From assembly GCF_964204865.1 (NCBI RefSeq), contig NC_135262.1, positions 13,206,001 through 13,270,000 on the forward strand: a stretch of 64,000 nt of DNA, in the 5' to 3' direction. This DNA is from Styela clava (lineage: Eukaryota; Chordata; Ascidiacea; Stolidobranchia; Styelidae). This document shows positions 1 to 11,700 of this stretch, piece by piece. The notes beneath the pieces are model-generated. The model saw only the letters and a list, made by a program, of their open reading frames with translations. It searched no databases and was not told the origin of the DNA. The translations under genes and the position numbers were made by a program. The stretch's first letter is position 1; each line of letters opens with the position of its first letter.

Positions 1-33
1 GTTGGTGTCGCTGCTTTCGAGGTCACTCGCGAC

Positions 34-541
34 TAAGGATGCCAAGTATGAGTACTTACAAGTATTCGATTCTTATCCGATTCCTAAATTTTCGATTCCG
101 ATTCTCGATTCCGAATCTCGATTCCTCGACATATTACCGAAAAAATATACCCACCCAAGCAATACCATATGAAATCAAGCAAGACAGCAGTAGTATGATG
201 GGTATCCAATCTGCCACATGAGACAAAACCGCACAAAAAAAAACGAATCCCTCAGAACCCACAGAGATTTTAAAAATAAATAAACGTTAAAGCCTACTAG
301 CGATATTTATAATATATATATTATATATAGTGAAGTTTGCGGTGTCGTAGCAACTCAACATAGCAGTGAAGCAGTTTATACATATATATATATATGAAGA
401 AATTGCCACAAAACGTTACACATTGTTTGCAATACAATTTTAAAACTCGAGAATCGATTCCGGTGCATCGGAATCGATTCTAGTCGATTCCGCGAAGAAT
501 CGATTCTGTAATCGAATCCGGACTCGATTCCGCCATCTCTA
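34..541. mobile_element. Nonautonomous hAT-like element with GATTC-rich ends
   Basis: The 8-bp direct repeat CTCGCGAC at 26-33 and 542-549 flanks a 508-bp segment. Its ends read TAAGGATGCC and, on the reverse strand, TAGAGATGGC, which match at 7 of 10 positions. An 8-bp duplication with short TIRs is typical of hAT elements. Inside each end is a cluster of GATTC / GAATCGATTC motifs in mixed orientation (about 65-130 and 450-535), which look like subterminal repeats. There is no coding capacity, and the middle is AT-rich with a short AT dinucleotide run. Assignment to hAT is inferred from the duplication length and TIR form. Confidence 0.7.
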
Positions 542-549
542 CTCGCGAC

Positions 550-1186
550 TCCTGTCACACAATTGAAGTATTTTTTTGTTGTTGGTTACATGTATGCCAT
601 ATTTTTCGTAATCTACCTAACAAATAATGATTGACTTAGGAAGTCCGATTTTGGTCAGGCAAAACATTACAGGAATACATTTGTGTTAGTGTGCTGTAGG
701 GCTCTCGAATTGCATAGTTCTTATGTATGTGTTGTAAACTTATGGGTATTGAATTTCCGAGAACCTCTTATATTCAATTTCGCATCAGGATTGTGGAACA
801 AGCTGTAATGCGTTCAGTATGTTCATTTTCACACAAAACTGAAGAATTTATTTAGTTACCAGATGTGCGCTACGAAACTCATTTTCTGGGCTAATATTGA
901 CTAAACAGGGCTATGGAAAGGCTGCCCAACTCAACGCAAGGTCGAGCAGTAATAACTAAAATTCATCCGCTCGCTAACAGCTGATTCGATTCAATTGTTA
1001 CGTCATGCAGAAGTCATTGTTCATTGCCGAAAATGTAGAGAATATAGGACAGATCGTAGCACATATTTCTTGTAGTAAAAGCGTCTTTTCCGTAAAACGT
1101 GCAACTTTTGGAAGTGGGAACAAGGCAATATTTGTTACTAAATTTTTAAGGAACATTTTAAAATCATTTTCAGGTAGTTACCTGAT
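550..1186. other. Noncoding stretch with a 35-bp direct repeat
   Basis: No gene is recognised here. A roughly 35-bp direct repeat containing GTGCGCTACGAAACTCA occurs at about 853-887 and again at 1175-1209, 322 bp apart. That suggests a small duplication or two copies of a repeat end. The open frame at 1005-1253 has no recognisable content. Confidence 0.5.
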
Positions 1187-1389
1187 GTGCGCTACGAAAC
1201 TCACTTTCTATGCGTTTTTCAGGGCCTCGGCTCGCGGCCTACTTGGTTTATAGTCACTTTGTTCACAACAACTCTCAGCGAGCAAGAATCACGTTCGCTT
1301 CTTCGCCGCAATCGCCACAAGTTTTCGCTATTTTTCATTGTGATCACCAATTTGCACACAAAAAACGAATCTCTCGAAGTCCACAAGAA

Positions 1390-2992
1390 TGATCGTGCAA
1401 GCGTAAATCTATATCTTGATGGTTTTAAGCTGGAAAAAGTAAAAAAAGCTTCTTACTTGGGACTTGAAATTGATTGTTGCTTGAACTGGAGTAGTCACAT
1501 TGAACTGCTATCAAAAAAGTTAGCACGAGCCGTTGGAACGCTGAGTAAGCTACGTGGATTGGTCTCACAAAAAACTCTTCTACAAATTTATTACAGTCTC
1601 TTTTATTCACATATGTCTTATGGTATAATAATATGGGGTTGTTCGGCAAAACAGCATCTGAAAAAGCTCAGTGTACTGCAAAACAGAGCAATTCGCATAA
1701 TTTCCAATAGCAGTTACAAAGAAAATACAACACCGTACTATTATAAACATAAACTTCTTAAACTTAATGACTTATATCGTTATGAAGTTGCAAAATTTAT
1801 GTACCGTACGAAACAAAACTGTTCTCCAAATACTTTTATGAATTATTTTCAAAACATAGGTTTAATCCACAATCATGGCACAAGATACTCACAGCACAAT
1901 CTATTTGTTCCAAGGTCAGACTCATCGATTTTGCAAAAATCCATATTGTTCCAAGGTCCGGTTATTTGGAATGAAATTAGTCAGGAAATAAAAGACTGCA
2001 GCTATGCATGCTTCGCCCGCAAACTTTTTAAAAAATATATCGATAGCTACAAGTGACATACTCACACCATCGGTCGCTGTTGGTAGGAGGACAAGAAATT
2101 ACTGTGTTTTAACCCTACTCCGCCAGTCGCTCTGTGGCCATTTTACATGGGTTATTTTAATTGTCAACCATTAAGCCCTAAATGACTTTTTCATAGCGTG
2201 TTTTTAATAGAGTTCTATTCAGTTATATACCGGTATGTTTAAAACACACTCCTAAAATAATATTTTTTTATGCGACAAAATTTTATATTGAACAACCTTG
2301 AACTTGCGAGATTTTGTGTCTAGTAGAGGTTAATTAATTTTTATTTCAACGTTTTCTTGTGTTATTTTCCAACAGAACAACACCAAAACCACTATTATAT
2401 CAAGAATGGATACTCTAAAATTCACGATTGTATTTACAGAATTTTCAAATTCAAGGCTTCAATTGACAATTTTGATGATGTCATACCTCTAATTATTACT
2501 GCACAGTTTATTGTAATTTGTTTCCTGTCTGAGTCACTCTAACGATTTTACATGCCACTCAATGTATCGAACTAGTATTTAAAGCGAAGCTAGAGTCCCT
2601 TTTTCGTGAAACATACGACTCTACTATAGAACATTAACTGTAAAAGACCATTATTCCAGTTGGTTAGGCTTGAATTATACTGTGTACATGCCATCCCCCA
2701 TAGTATGGTTTGAACATATTCAATTGAGTTTTGTTTTTTCTTTTGTTTTTGTTTTCCTCTCTGTTAGTTTTGTTAATTTATTTTCGGTGTATGCTACTTC
2801 AGCTCAATTTCGTTTAAAAAATGGTAATTTTATATTTTTTTAAAGGCTGTGACTGACTCGATGACCTAACGGTCGCTTCGTCACAGCCTCGTCACAATGC
2901 CTTGGAAATTAATTTTGAAATGTTGTATGTTGTATTTTGATTTTGACATTGTTGACGAAATAAAATACTACTACTACTACTACTACTACTAC
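1390..2992 (+). mobile_element. 5'-truncated LINE (non-LTR retrotransposon) 3' end
   Basis: The frame ending at 2056 encodes the C-terminal part of a LINE reverse transcriptase. About 215 residues are recognisable, including SYLGLEID, the conserved W..HI spacing, KLARAVGTLSKLRG, the SHMSYGIIIWG block and LQNRAIRII, as in the thumb region of Jockey/CR1/RTE-type enzymes. The catalytic palm (with its DD motif) and the endonuclease are absent, so it is a dead 5' truncation. The presumed 3' UTR runs to AATAAAA followed by nine TAC units (2966-2992). Such a microsatellite tail is common in several LINE clades. A GGCTGTGAC / GTCACAGCC stem at about 2844-2887 lies just before the end. The 5' boundary is uncertain. 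Confidence 0.7.
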
Positions 2993-3798
2993 AATAAATT
3001 TTGAAATAAATAAAAGTAATAGCCTTCTGGAAAAAAATTCTATCTTTAACCACTGAAAATTTCAAAGCAATTGGTCCAGTAATCAAAGAGAAAAGCGATT
3101 TCTTTCAAAACTTGTCAATGAACAAGAACAACAAAACGATCGTTATGCCCACTACGTGTCCAATAACAACAACTTAATAACAAAACGATCCATATCGACC
3201 ATAGGTCCACTGCGTGTAGAATAAACAAGGAAATCGATGCTCGGGAAAACATCCGTTATATATCACATTTTTTTAATTTTGTAGAGGACGCGGACGCTCC
3301 ACTAACGCGCAATCACTGCGCCGTGAAATGTCCAAGAATTCAATTCGAAGGCGTAAATCTTTAACGACCTATAGAATATCGACACCTCCGTATTCGCACT
3401 TGATAATACGGTTTACTCGGTTTCACCGGGGGATTTCCCATGTATTTTTTTTCTTGCTATCACGAGACGTACGGAATACTTACATTAGGCGATATTTCAG
3501 AAAGTTCGATAAGGGCGTAGCCTAGATAGTGTGAACAAGAAAACTTTGCAGAGTAAAATAAAATCTCTGAGTCTCTAGCCTATTAACTACTGAGCAGACA
3601 TTCCGTACCGCATAGCAAATTGCACATGGGTTATTTTTCTTGTCTTTTTGCTTTGATGCTGTCAATGGGCTTTCACATCTGCTTTTGCCTGGTAAGTTAA
3701 GAGTTTATACGTATTCCTGTATTCAGGGCTGGTACCGGTAAATCGTGGCTATTTTATGTGGGACATAGCATGGCGGACATAACCCTGTAACCAAGGCA
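2993..3798. repeat. Dispersed repeat fragment and unassigned DNA
   Basis: About 2995-3240 is similar, in reverse complement, to 20.1-20.6 kb. Shared blocks include the segment around CAAAGCAATTGGTCCAGTA and the AACAAGAACAAC stretch. It is an old interspersed repeat, possibly hAT-derived. From 3240 to 3798 I see no gene or clear repeat boundary. Confidence 0.45.
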
Positions 3799-3807
3799 CT
3801 TTAAATG

Positions 3808-4477
3808 GGGTCTTACTACTTACTGAATACAGCGCGAAACACCGCAAAGAGCGCAAAATAGCGCGAAACAGAAGGAAACCAGCGCAAAACAGAGGGAAAC
3901 AGCGCAAAACAGGAGACGCAGTTATTACCACCTCCTGCCACGAAAGAACCATGGCGCCTCTCGCCATGGTTTTATGGCGCTATTTCCGGCATATTTAGGT
4001 TATGTACCGGATTATAGGTCATCATGCGAAATTTTATCTACCTTTTTGGTGCTCCAGAAGTATGTGCAGCAATATGTCACACAACCTGAATCCGCTACAC
4101 ACACACACACATACTATTTTCAGGTTGTGCGCCATCTTGGTGCACATACTTCTGGAGGTCCCTCTTTACCTAACCCTAACCCTAAAGCCAACCATATCCA
4201 TATGGAAAATGTCCTAAATTATGGTACCCAAAATGTGTCACCAGCAGGGGCAACCTGCCATTACAGCATTACTGGCTACATACGTTGGTTTGTGTTTTTA
4301 ATTTGCTGCCGTGGTACTCCAACTCAAAACAAGGTGCCCCGAACTCATTGCAAAATTTTTTTCTGCTTCACACTGTTTCCCTCTGTTTTGTGCTGTTTTC
4401 ACACTGTTTTGCGCTGTTTCCCTCTGTTTTGCGCTCTTTGCGGTGTTTCGCGCTGTATTCAGTAAGTAGTAAGACCG
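3808..4477. mobile_element. Long-TIR foldback element (Mutator-like MITE)
   Basis: The 9-bp direct repeat CTTTAAATG occurs at 3799-3807 and 4478-4486, immediately outside inverted repeats of about 100 bp. Each arm begins (G/C)GGTCTTACTACTTACTGAA and continues into roughly 20-bp subrepeats of the type GCGCAAAACAGAGGGAAACA. Long TIRs plus a 9-bp duplication are the usual signature of Mutator-like elements; family assignment is inferred. There is no transposase. A second copy begins at 60097 but is interrupted by another transposon and then cut by the window end. A smaller foldback (4048-4161) lies inside this one. Confidence 0.75.
4048..4161. mobile_element. Small AAGATGGCG foldback element, nested
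   Basis: Inverted arms GGTGCTCCAGAAGTATGTGC and (reverse strand) GGACCTCCAGAAGTATGTGC surround a CA-repeat-containing centre. The right arm carries CCAAGATGGCGCACAACCTG, while the left arm has decayed. It is related to the elements at 7072-7185, 23145-23337 and 34401-34593. It lies within the long-TIR foldback and so was inserted into it or carried by it. Target duplication is unclear (CCTTTTT against CCTCTTT). Confidence 0.6.
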
Positions 4478-4486
4478 CTTTAAATG

Positions 4487-5600
4487 TCGTGGTACCGGTA
4501 AGTAAATAAGTAAGTGTAAGAGTTTATTTTAATTTCCCAATACAACAAAACAATACATGGCAAAACAAACAAATGTACGGGAAATCAGGACAGTGGGCAA
4601 AATCTGAAAAAGATTTGGGACGTCCTGGCGCACGTGCCCACTTACAGACTTACCCCACTGCCCCAGACAACACATTGGAGTAAAACTAAAAAAAGAGAGA
4701 CATGAAAGATAATTCGGGTGTAGATACTTGGGTGTGGATGTGGAGTTTCAACATGGAGTGTAATTTCTACTATATTCGTACAAGGAAATAAAGAGAATTG
4801 TAGAATGCAAACAAACAAGCAATGTACAATATGTAATAAAATTAATTTAATTACTAATGCACTCAACTAATAGTCTGCCGAACGATAAACAACAATAATA
4901 AAAGCATCATAAAAGAAAACAACAACAAGCAAAGTAAAATTGACGAGGGCATTTCACGCCCTGGCGTTCCAACTTCAGATTTAATCAAAATTCATTCTTT
5001 TTTATGGAATCCATCATCAAATATCTGTTACATTTGACGTTTGACTGTTTATGTTAGCCCCAGCTTCGATCACTTTTCCATGAAAAACTCCACGCAGGCC
5101 AGCATGATCTGATGTGATCTTTATCGTATCGGACTGTACCCAACAGCATCGTTTTGGTTTAAGTTTGTACGTATCTTCTTAGTAGGGTTTATATTCGTCC
5201 GGCTTTCCAAGTTTTTGTCCAAATATTTCTTACTCCAGTATTCCACCGTCTATATTTTACTTCCGCACCCGACGGCGGTGTTATGTAATCAATGTCCCGT
5301 TCTTGTTGTTTGTCTTAGGCTTCGTACTAGTACAAGGTCAAGTGAACCACATCTGATAACTCCATTTACTGGTATCCAGTTATCAGATCCAGTGTGATGG
5401 CAATCATAATCCCAACGCTTAGCATGATGCTCCACACTGCCGAGTCACAATTTTTTTTGTTTATTAGCCCAATATTTGGCACATGTAACTGATGATTAGT
5501 TACTGAATCATCTGTCATTCAAGATGTCTTTCATCATTTTTTCTCCCTTTTGGGATAAATAGGAAATATTATCTTTTATATCTTTCCACTCATATAACAG
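4487..5600. other. Gene-free interval upstream of the TNFR-like exons
   Basis: 4510-4870 resembles a repeat tail in reverse orientation (GAGTTTATTTTAATTTCC followed by low-complexity AC-rich sequence). The missing first exon of the death-receptor gene, which should encode a signal peptide, could lie between about 5.0 and 5.6 kb or further upstream. Around 5305-5345 a short hydrophobic open stretch is readable but lacks a convincing start codon, so I do not call it. Confidence 0.35.
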
Positions 5601-5740
5601 ACAATCAAGAACCCATTGCGTATGATACCCGAATGCAGCCATTTTTCACCAGATCAAACTCAGGCGAGCTTTTACACAACAGATGATGGGCATAATTGTT
5701 GTATGTGTCCAATGGGAACTTATGTAGCAGCGGATTGCAG
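5601..5740 (+). CDS. TNFR-like exon: first cysteine-rich repeat
   Basis: The acceptor is AACAG at 5596-5600 and the donor GT is at 5741. It begins in phase 0 and ends two bases into an Arg codon. It encodes a Cys followed by a spacer and then CCMCPMGTYVAADC, matching the TNFR repeat pattern C-x(n)-C-C-x-x-C-x-x-G-T-Y-x-x-x-x-C. This is the best single piece of evidence for the family. Confidence 0.75.
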
Positions 5741-8700
5741 GTAGTTTCAATTTCATACATTTATTTTCTCGAACGAAATGAAAAATTGTAGAACATTGTA
5801 AAATTTACCTGTAATGTCGGGAATTTTATAGGATTGGGTAACAAAGTACGGTAAGTGTTAGGAGTTGTTGCGCTCAAATCTAGTACCTCTTCCCCCCCCC
5901 CCACAACTGATGCAAATGAAGTGATTTGAAACTCTTTTGACAATGACCCCCCCGGTCTTAAATTAGAAATGAATATCCTCAGAGCCCATTTTTAATTTTA
6001 ACATTCGCCTCTTGTTTTGAAACCCTTGCAGGTTTCCTCTCACAGTTTATTTTATAATGTTAACTTTTTGATGTGTTGAGGGGTTTTCATTTTATGTTAT
6101 ATGAAACTTCATTATTCTTTTTTCTCTTCAATTTGCGTTTATATTTCTTTTTGCTGTGATGGCCGGGATGTAAGAATGTTGGGTTAGTATCGCCGAATGG
6201 AAAGTTAAAAAAATAAAATAAATTATGACATCTTACATATAGTACTTCTTATCTGTATATATCATTGTTTGTGTTAACCGGTGCTTTGTTTGGAGAAAAA
6301 GGCTCAAATAAGCGCCAAATATTAAAAAACATAAATAAATAATTGCTATTTTTATTTTTATCTATGTTTAGAACTGGAAACCCAAATTCAACAAATTGCG
6401 TTCCTTGTGAATACAATGATCACAAAAAAACATATGTGGATTTTGAACCACATAATCAAGTAAAATGCTACACAGATTCCACGGCATGTATGTCACATAT
6501 GGTTGCTGTTGGTGGTTCACCCACTTCAAAGGCAAGGTATGTGTAATTTTTTTCATCTGATACCTTTAATCCGCTCTTGCCATGCTTATATATGATCTAT
6601 ATGTCATATTCATACTGAATAAATATGAATTGTATATATTTGATTCTAATATATTATAAATTTATATAAAAGATATTCTCAAAGTAGTGATCATCATATA
6701 AAATAACATGTACTTTACAAACTAAATCATTCAGATTATCAGTTTTATAATATAAATTTCAGGTAGATACTTATTCAATATTTTCCATTTTACGATCATG
6801 CATCATTTTGATTGGGCCACCCTATTGCGCTTCATTTGAATTACTTGATAGCACCTTCCCACCTAATTTTTATACTAATTCTGCTGTTGAAACTTTTTTA
6901 TACAACATATTTATATGGCTTTTGCCCTGAAAAAGCTCTGCACAAGCTGCCAGTATTATGTAGTCAACTTCTTCATTTTTTGTAAGGGCCAGAATCTTTT
7001 CGGTTGGGCACTGCCTACCCAATTTAATACACCTTGGGTGGCGTGGTGGGCATGTGATTTGATCTCAAGGTGGTGCTCCCTAAGTATGTGCATCAAAATG
7101 GCGCACAACCTGAACATAGTATGTGTACCAGGTTAGGGTTCAGGTTGTGCGCCATCTTGGTACACATACTATACACCGGAGCGCCATCAAGGTTTTATTC
7201 CGCCTAACCCTCCAATTACTAATCCACTTCACTTTTAGTTTAGTTTTTCCACTCTTGTATTATTTATACATTCAGGTCCCAGCATTCAGCAGCATAAATT
7301 CTATATATTCCATCATAAATTTCCGTATCATAGAATTCTTTCATATCTGGCTGTTTTCACAAATTCTCCATAAACCAGTAATTGAAAATAGAGAAGTTTA
7401 GTAAGAGAGCAACAGTAATTGGTATGAAGTTGATTGTGTCATTGGCTGCTACACTTAGCCAAAATGGTAAATCTAACTTGACAGTCTTGCGTGACACCTC
7501 ATCCATTGCGGTTAAAATATTATACATTTTTGCATAGTTTTATTTAATCTTGGTCACATCAATAATAAATATCCGAAGTCCTAATCTTAATCCGATGTAG
7601 AGTCAGATTCAGATACACACGCACAGGTGGTAGCGATGAATAAACAATATCAAATTCATTTTTGCAGGTGTGAGTGTCCAGAAGGCTATAAAAAAGTGTA
7701 TATCAGATGTGAGAAGATTGTAAATCCAACTCAGAAAGGGATACAACAAACATCATCTAGCACCCATTCGACAGAAGCTTTCGTCTATACAAGTACAGCA
7801 GAAATGATAAAGTCTTCTTCCATTCACAGTAGTAAGCAACAGTTTCAACTCTCAATTTGAAATACCTAACAACAGTGTTCACTCTAGGGAAATTATGATG
7901 CGAAGTTGCCTCGCAGTTAAAAAAAAAGTGAGAAAGTGCCCTAGCTCGGCAGATTCTAACAAATTAGGTGCCTTTGCTTTCGTTTGAACTTTTTCAAATG
8001 CCATAAGTACCCGGAAAATGCGCACTACCTGTTAAAATACTAGGGCTGTTCTTGCACACATGATGAAAGCTTAACGGCCAATTTTTATCAGGCATCATGC
8101 CACGATTTGGGCATGAACGCCTCTCACATAACTGGTTTTCTGGTATTTCTGATTGGTAATATTGATGCAATGCTCTAATGCCTGGCATTGCCTAATGCAT
8201 GCGTCACCGGAAAAGGCTTGTTCTATAAATAGCATCGATTTGAAGATAGAGAGAGAGAACAGAGAATTTATAATTTTGTCAACCAGAAAACACATAATAT
8301 AAAAATAATAATAACAAAATAAGTGAATCAGATGCCTGGACTTGATGGTGGAGGAAGACATAGCCGACCTGCATTTATATTTACCTCCTATCGTGGTCCA
8401 GCAATCCAATACATATATTATCTCCAAGTGGATTCAAACTTGTGAACCTACACAGGGTAATCAAAAGTGTGATGGTATGTGAAGAAGGAATTGAATCAAA
8501 ATTAAAACAAAATTGATTTATCGCATGTAGGCAATAATATTGAATCAAATACGACTACTTGATGCTGCAACAATCCAACACCACAGTAGCAGTAACCAGA
8601 GAGAGTGAGAAAGTGAAACATATTATATTCATGTGGTGTATTGATCTGTGGTATGGCTAGGTGGTGGTTTTTGGATAATTTGTGGCTTTTTTTTATTACA

Positions 8701-11700
8701 CTCTTTTATCATTTGTCCGGGTATCAAATAAATTTTCTGAGAAATTTTATTTTATGCTTTTTGATGAATTATTCACATGAAGTCGACTTAGTTTTTTAGA
8801 TTAGAATATTCGTAAACTTCATAGCAAAAACCCACTTCAATATGGACACGGCTTCTGTGATGACATAGCAATGAAAATGTGATCTAGAACTTGTATTGGT
8901 ATTTTCTATGCCTGACTAATGTAATATGTCATTGTTTTCTGTATTTAATTCCAGCTCTTTGTATGTCAGTCAGTACTTGTTACGTAATTTGATTAAAAGA
9001 ATTAATATTGCACAGATATGTATGTGTCCCTAAACAGTTTGAGATATAGAATGATATAACAAATAAATAAACATACAGTTAGTGCAGTAGATAATTTTTT
9101 CATTGTTTGCCTTGTTTTATTGGTGCGTCATATAATTCAAGCAGAAAATTTGTAAGATAGTGTCACATGATCTTCTTTCAATACAATGATACAAACCTAT
9201 TTATCGCCCTAGACACACCATATTTTCAAGTCATTATTTATCATTGCATCATTCTTTTCTTGCTATATTTGAGTATTGTGATTTGTGAAAAACTTTAGAT
9301 CAAGTTCTGTCTGGAAATTTTTCACATTGACTCTTGTTATTATTATCATTCTTGATAACGAAAACCATCAATTTTGACAGATTTTTATTAAATACATATG
9401 ATAAACTTAAATTAGGACTAAAATTTCGTATTCAACTTGGATATTCGGTGTAATAATAATTAATCAAATAGGCTTATACTGGGTTTTCATTTATGCAGAG
9501 GTGTCCTCAAATATAACTGAAAACTTTTCATTAATAAAGCACATTTGGTGCTTTTTATTGACACTCCATGTTTGGAATCAGAAACTGTATCAATTTGTTG
9601 TGGTAATTGTTGTTGTGTGGTTGGTGTTACAAAACTTTTTTTTTAACTGGAACATGCTTGATTTCCTATATTCGACTATTGTAAAATATATCGTTTATAA
9701 CGTCATCAGTCAAACCTTCATTTTCCATTCCAAATCCATTTGCAAGGATTGAGGAAGTTCGCACAAGTTTCTGCAAACCCCTTCTTAGAATGTCATCCTT
9801 GTTTTGACGCAAGATTATCACAATAAATGAGTAACATGCTCCATAGCTTATGACTAGAACTGTGATTGGTTATATATATTAGATTTATATTAATTGTATC
9901 ATGTAAATGTAGTTTATTCAGTGACAAACACTAGCAAATATGACAATTAAATTATTTTTATCATATAATCTAATGTTATAGAGCTATAATTTCAGCATAA
10001 TTTTTTGAAATAAGAACCTGTTTTTATTGATTTTGTACAAAAAAATGAACTCGTCATAACATCAATATCACTATCAACATCAATCTTACTGGTATAACAT
10101 TTGCAGGTACCGGTACTGAGTTGAAAGAAAAAGATGTTTATCGTCAAACTACTGCTAATGAGTTTTCTGCATCTCCAACTGCCTATTTCAAACAAACATC
10201 CGATTCAACTGATGTCTCATTTGCAAACATGGAAGTAGTTACAGGTACATACTTCTAATGATATCAGTGCAGTGAAAAGAAAAGCATTTCTAATATAAAA
10301 AATATATATTTTTCAGCGATCTCAATTATTTATGAAGTATTTGTTTATATGTTATATGCATATGTTTAAGTACCCATTTATGTATTGTATATTCTCTGCA
10401 CTGATAGGTATCATTATAACTTTACCGAACAATTGGGTATCGTTTAAAGACTACCGGTATTCTTTCTTATGGTGCAGGTATAGGGTGACCCCGAACAGAA
10501 AGAAACCAAGTAATTTTGAACATATTCTATAGAGAACGAAACTTGCGTGCAAAGCGTCCCAGATTACTGAAACTTTTGGGTACAATCATACACAAACAGA
10601 TGTTTGTTAAATGAATTTCCTTTATTCTTGCCAAAGTAATTGAAAAATTAATGAGTTCTGTTATTCATTCCATTTAGAGTTCTTAAATTTCTTTATGGAG
10701 GGTCTCCGCAATATTGGCATATTGCATAACCAATTTACGAAATTATATTTAGTAGAAGGAAATTGTTTGATTATCAATATAGCTATCAAGTTAATTCAGT
10801 CATTCACTGTTATTAGTTAATATGCCTACCTTATCTAAAACTATTAAGTGATAGTAATAAGTAAGTTTACGATTTTGTTATTTTATTTACGAAGAACGTT
10901 TCGATTTGCTGGTATCTTACAATAATGGCTTTCTCTTTACTTATTTACCTAGGTTCACATAATTAAAAAGATGGAATGATTAGTATAATAAACAAAAGAC
11001 TTTTATTGAACATCAAATTAACAGAAATTGCTTTGTTCTTTTATGCTCTGAAGTCATTAGTGTGTATTGTAAGTAGCATAATTTTTTCATAACCCTATTT
11101 TACAGTGCCAGTTTTGGAAACTATTACTGCTACTACTGTAATTTTAGCTGTTATTGGATTGACAGCATTGCTTGTTTGTTTAAACAAAAAGTATAATTGT
11201 AAGTATCATTCTTTGATATTTAAACCAATCAATCGCTAGTTAGTTATATCTTGTATTGTTTGAAGAAGTTAGACCATGATCTAACGAAAGCTCACAAATA
11301 TACTCACTATTACGTTGAAAGAGATCATGTTACTTTTACAATATTTATTAATAGCAATATTTGACAGCTGTCTTAATTATACACAAGATGTTTACCATAA
11401 AAATTTAATCGAATAGGTATAAGTTTATTTAAACCCAATAATTAGCATAACAGAAGATAAAATAATTGAAGATGGTCATAACCTTAGAGAAGTCATCTTA
11501 TACTCAACATATCATTAGGAAGCAAAATTATCACATTGCATCTATGAACTTTCTACCAAAACCTATTATGCTCTTTTTTAAACTTTTTTTATCCAGTATA
11601 CTTTTTTGCAGGGTGTCAATGTAATGGAAAGGTTGCACAGGTGGGATTATTAATGTGATATGTTCATTAAATTCTGCAAAACTAGATAATTTCTGGTTAT

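Noticed and set aside
4171-4186. CTAACCCTAACCCTAAAG resembles telomere repeats
   Set aside because: Only two or three units, and the same words recur as part of the foldback repeats at 7.13 and 60.36 kb, so it is not a telomere tract.
5215-5397. Open frame that might hold the receptor signal peptide
   Set aside because: The hydrophobic stretch lies in a frame without an ATG, and no donor site in phase with exon 5601 is convincing.
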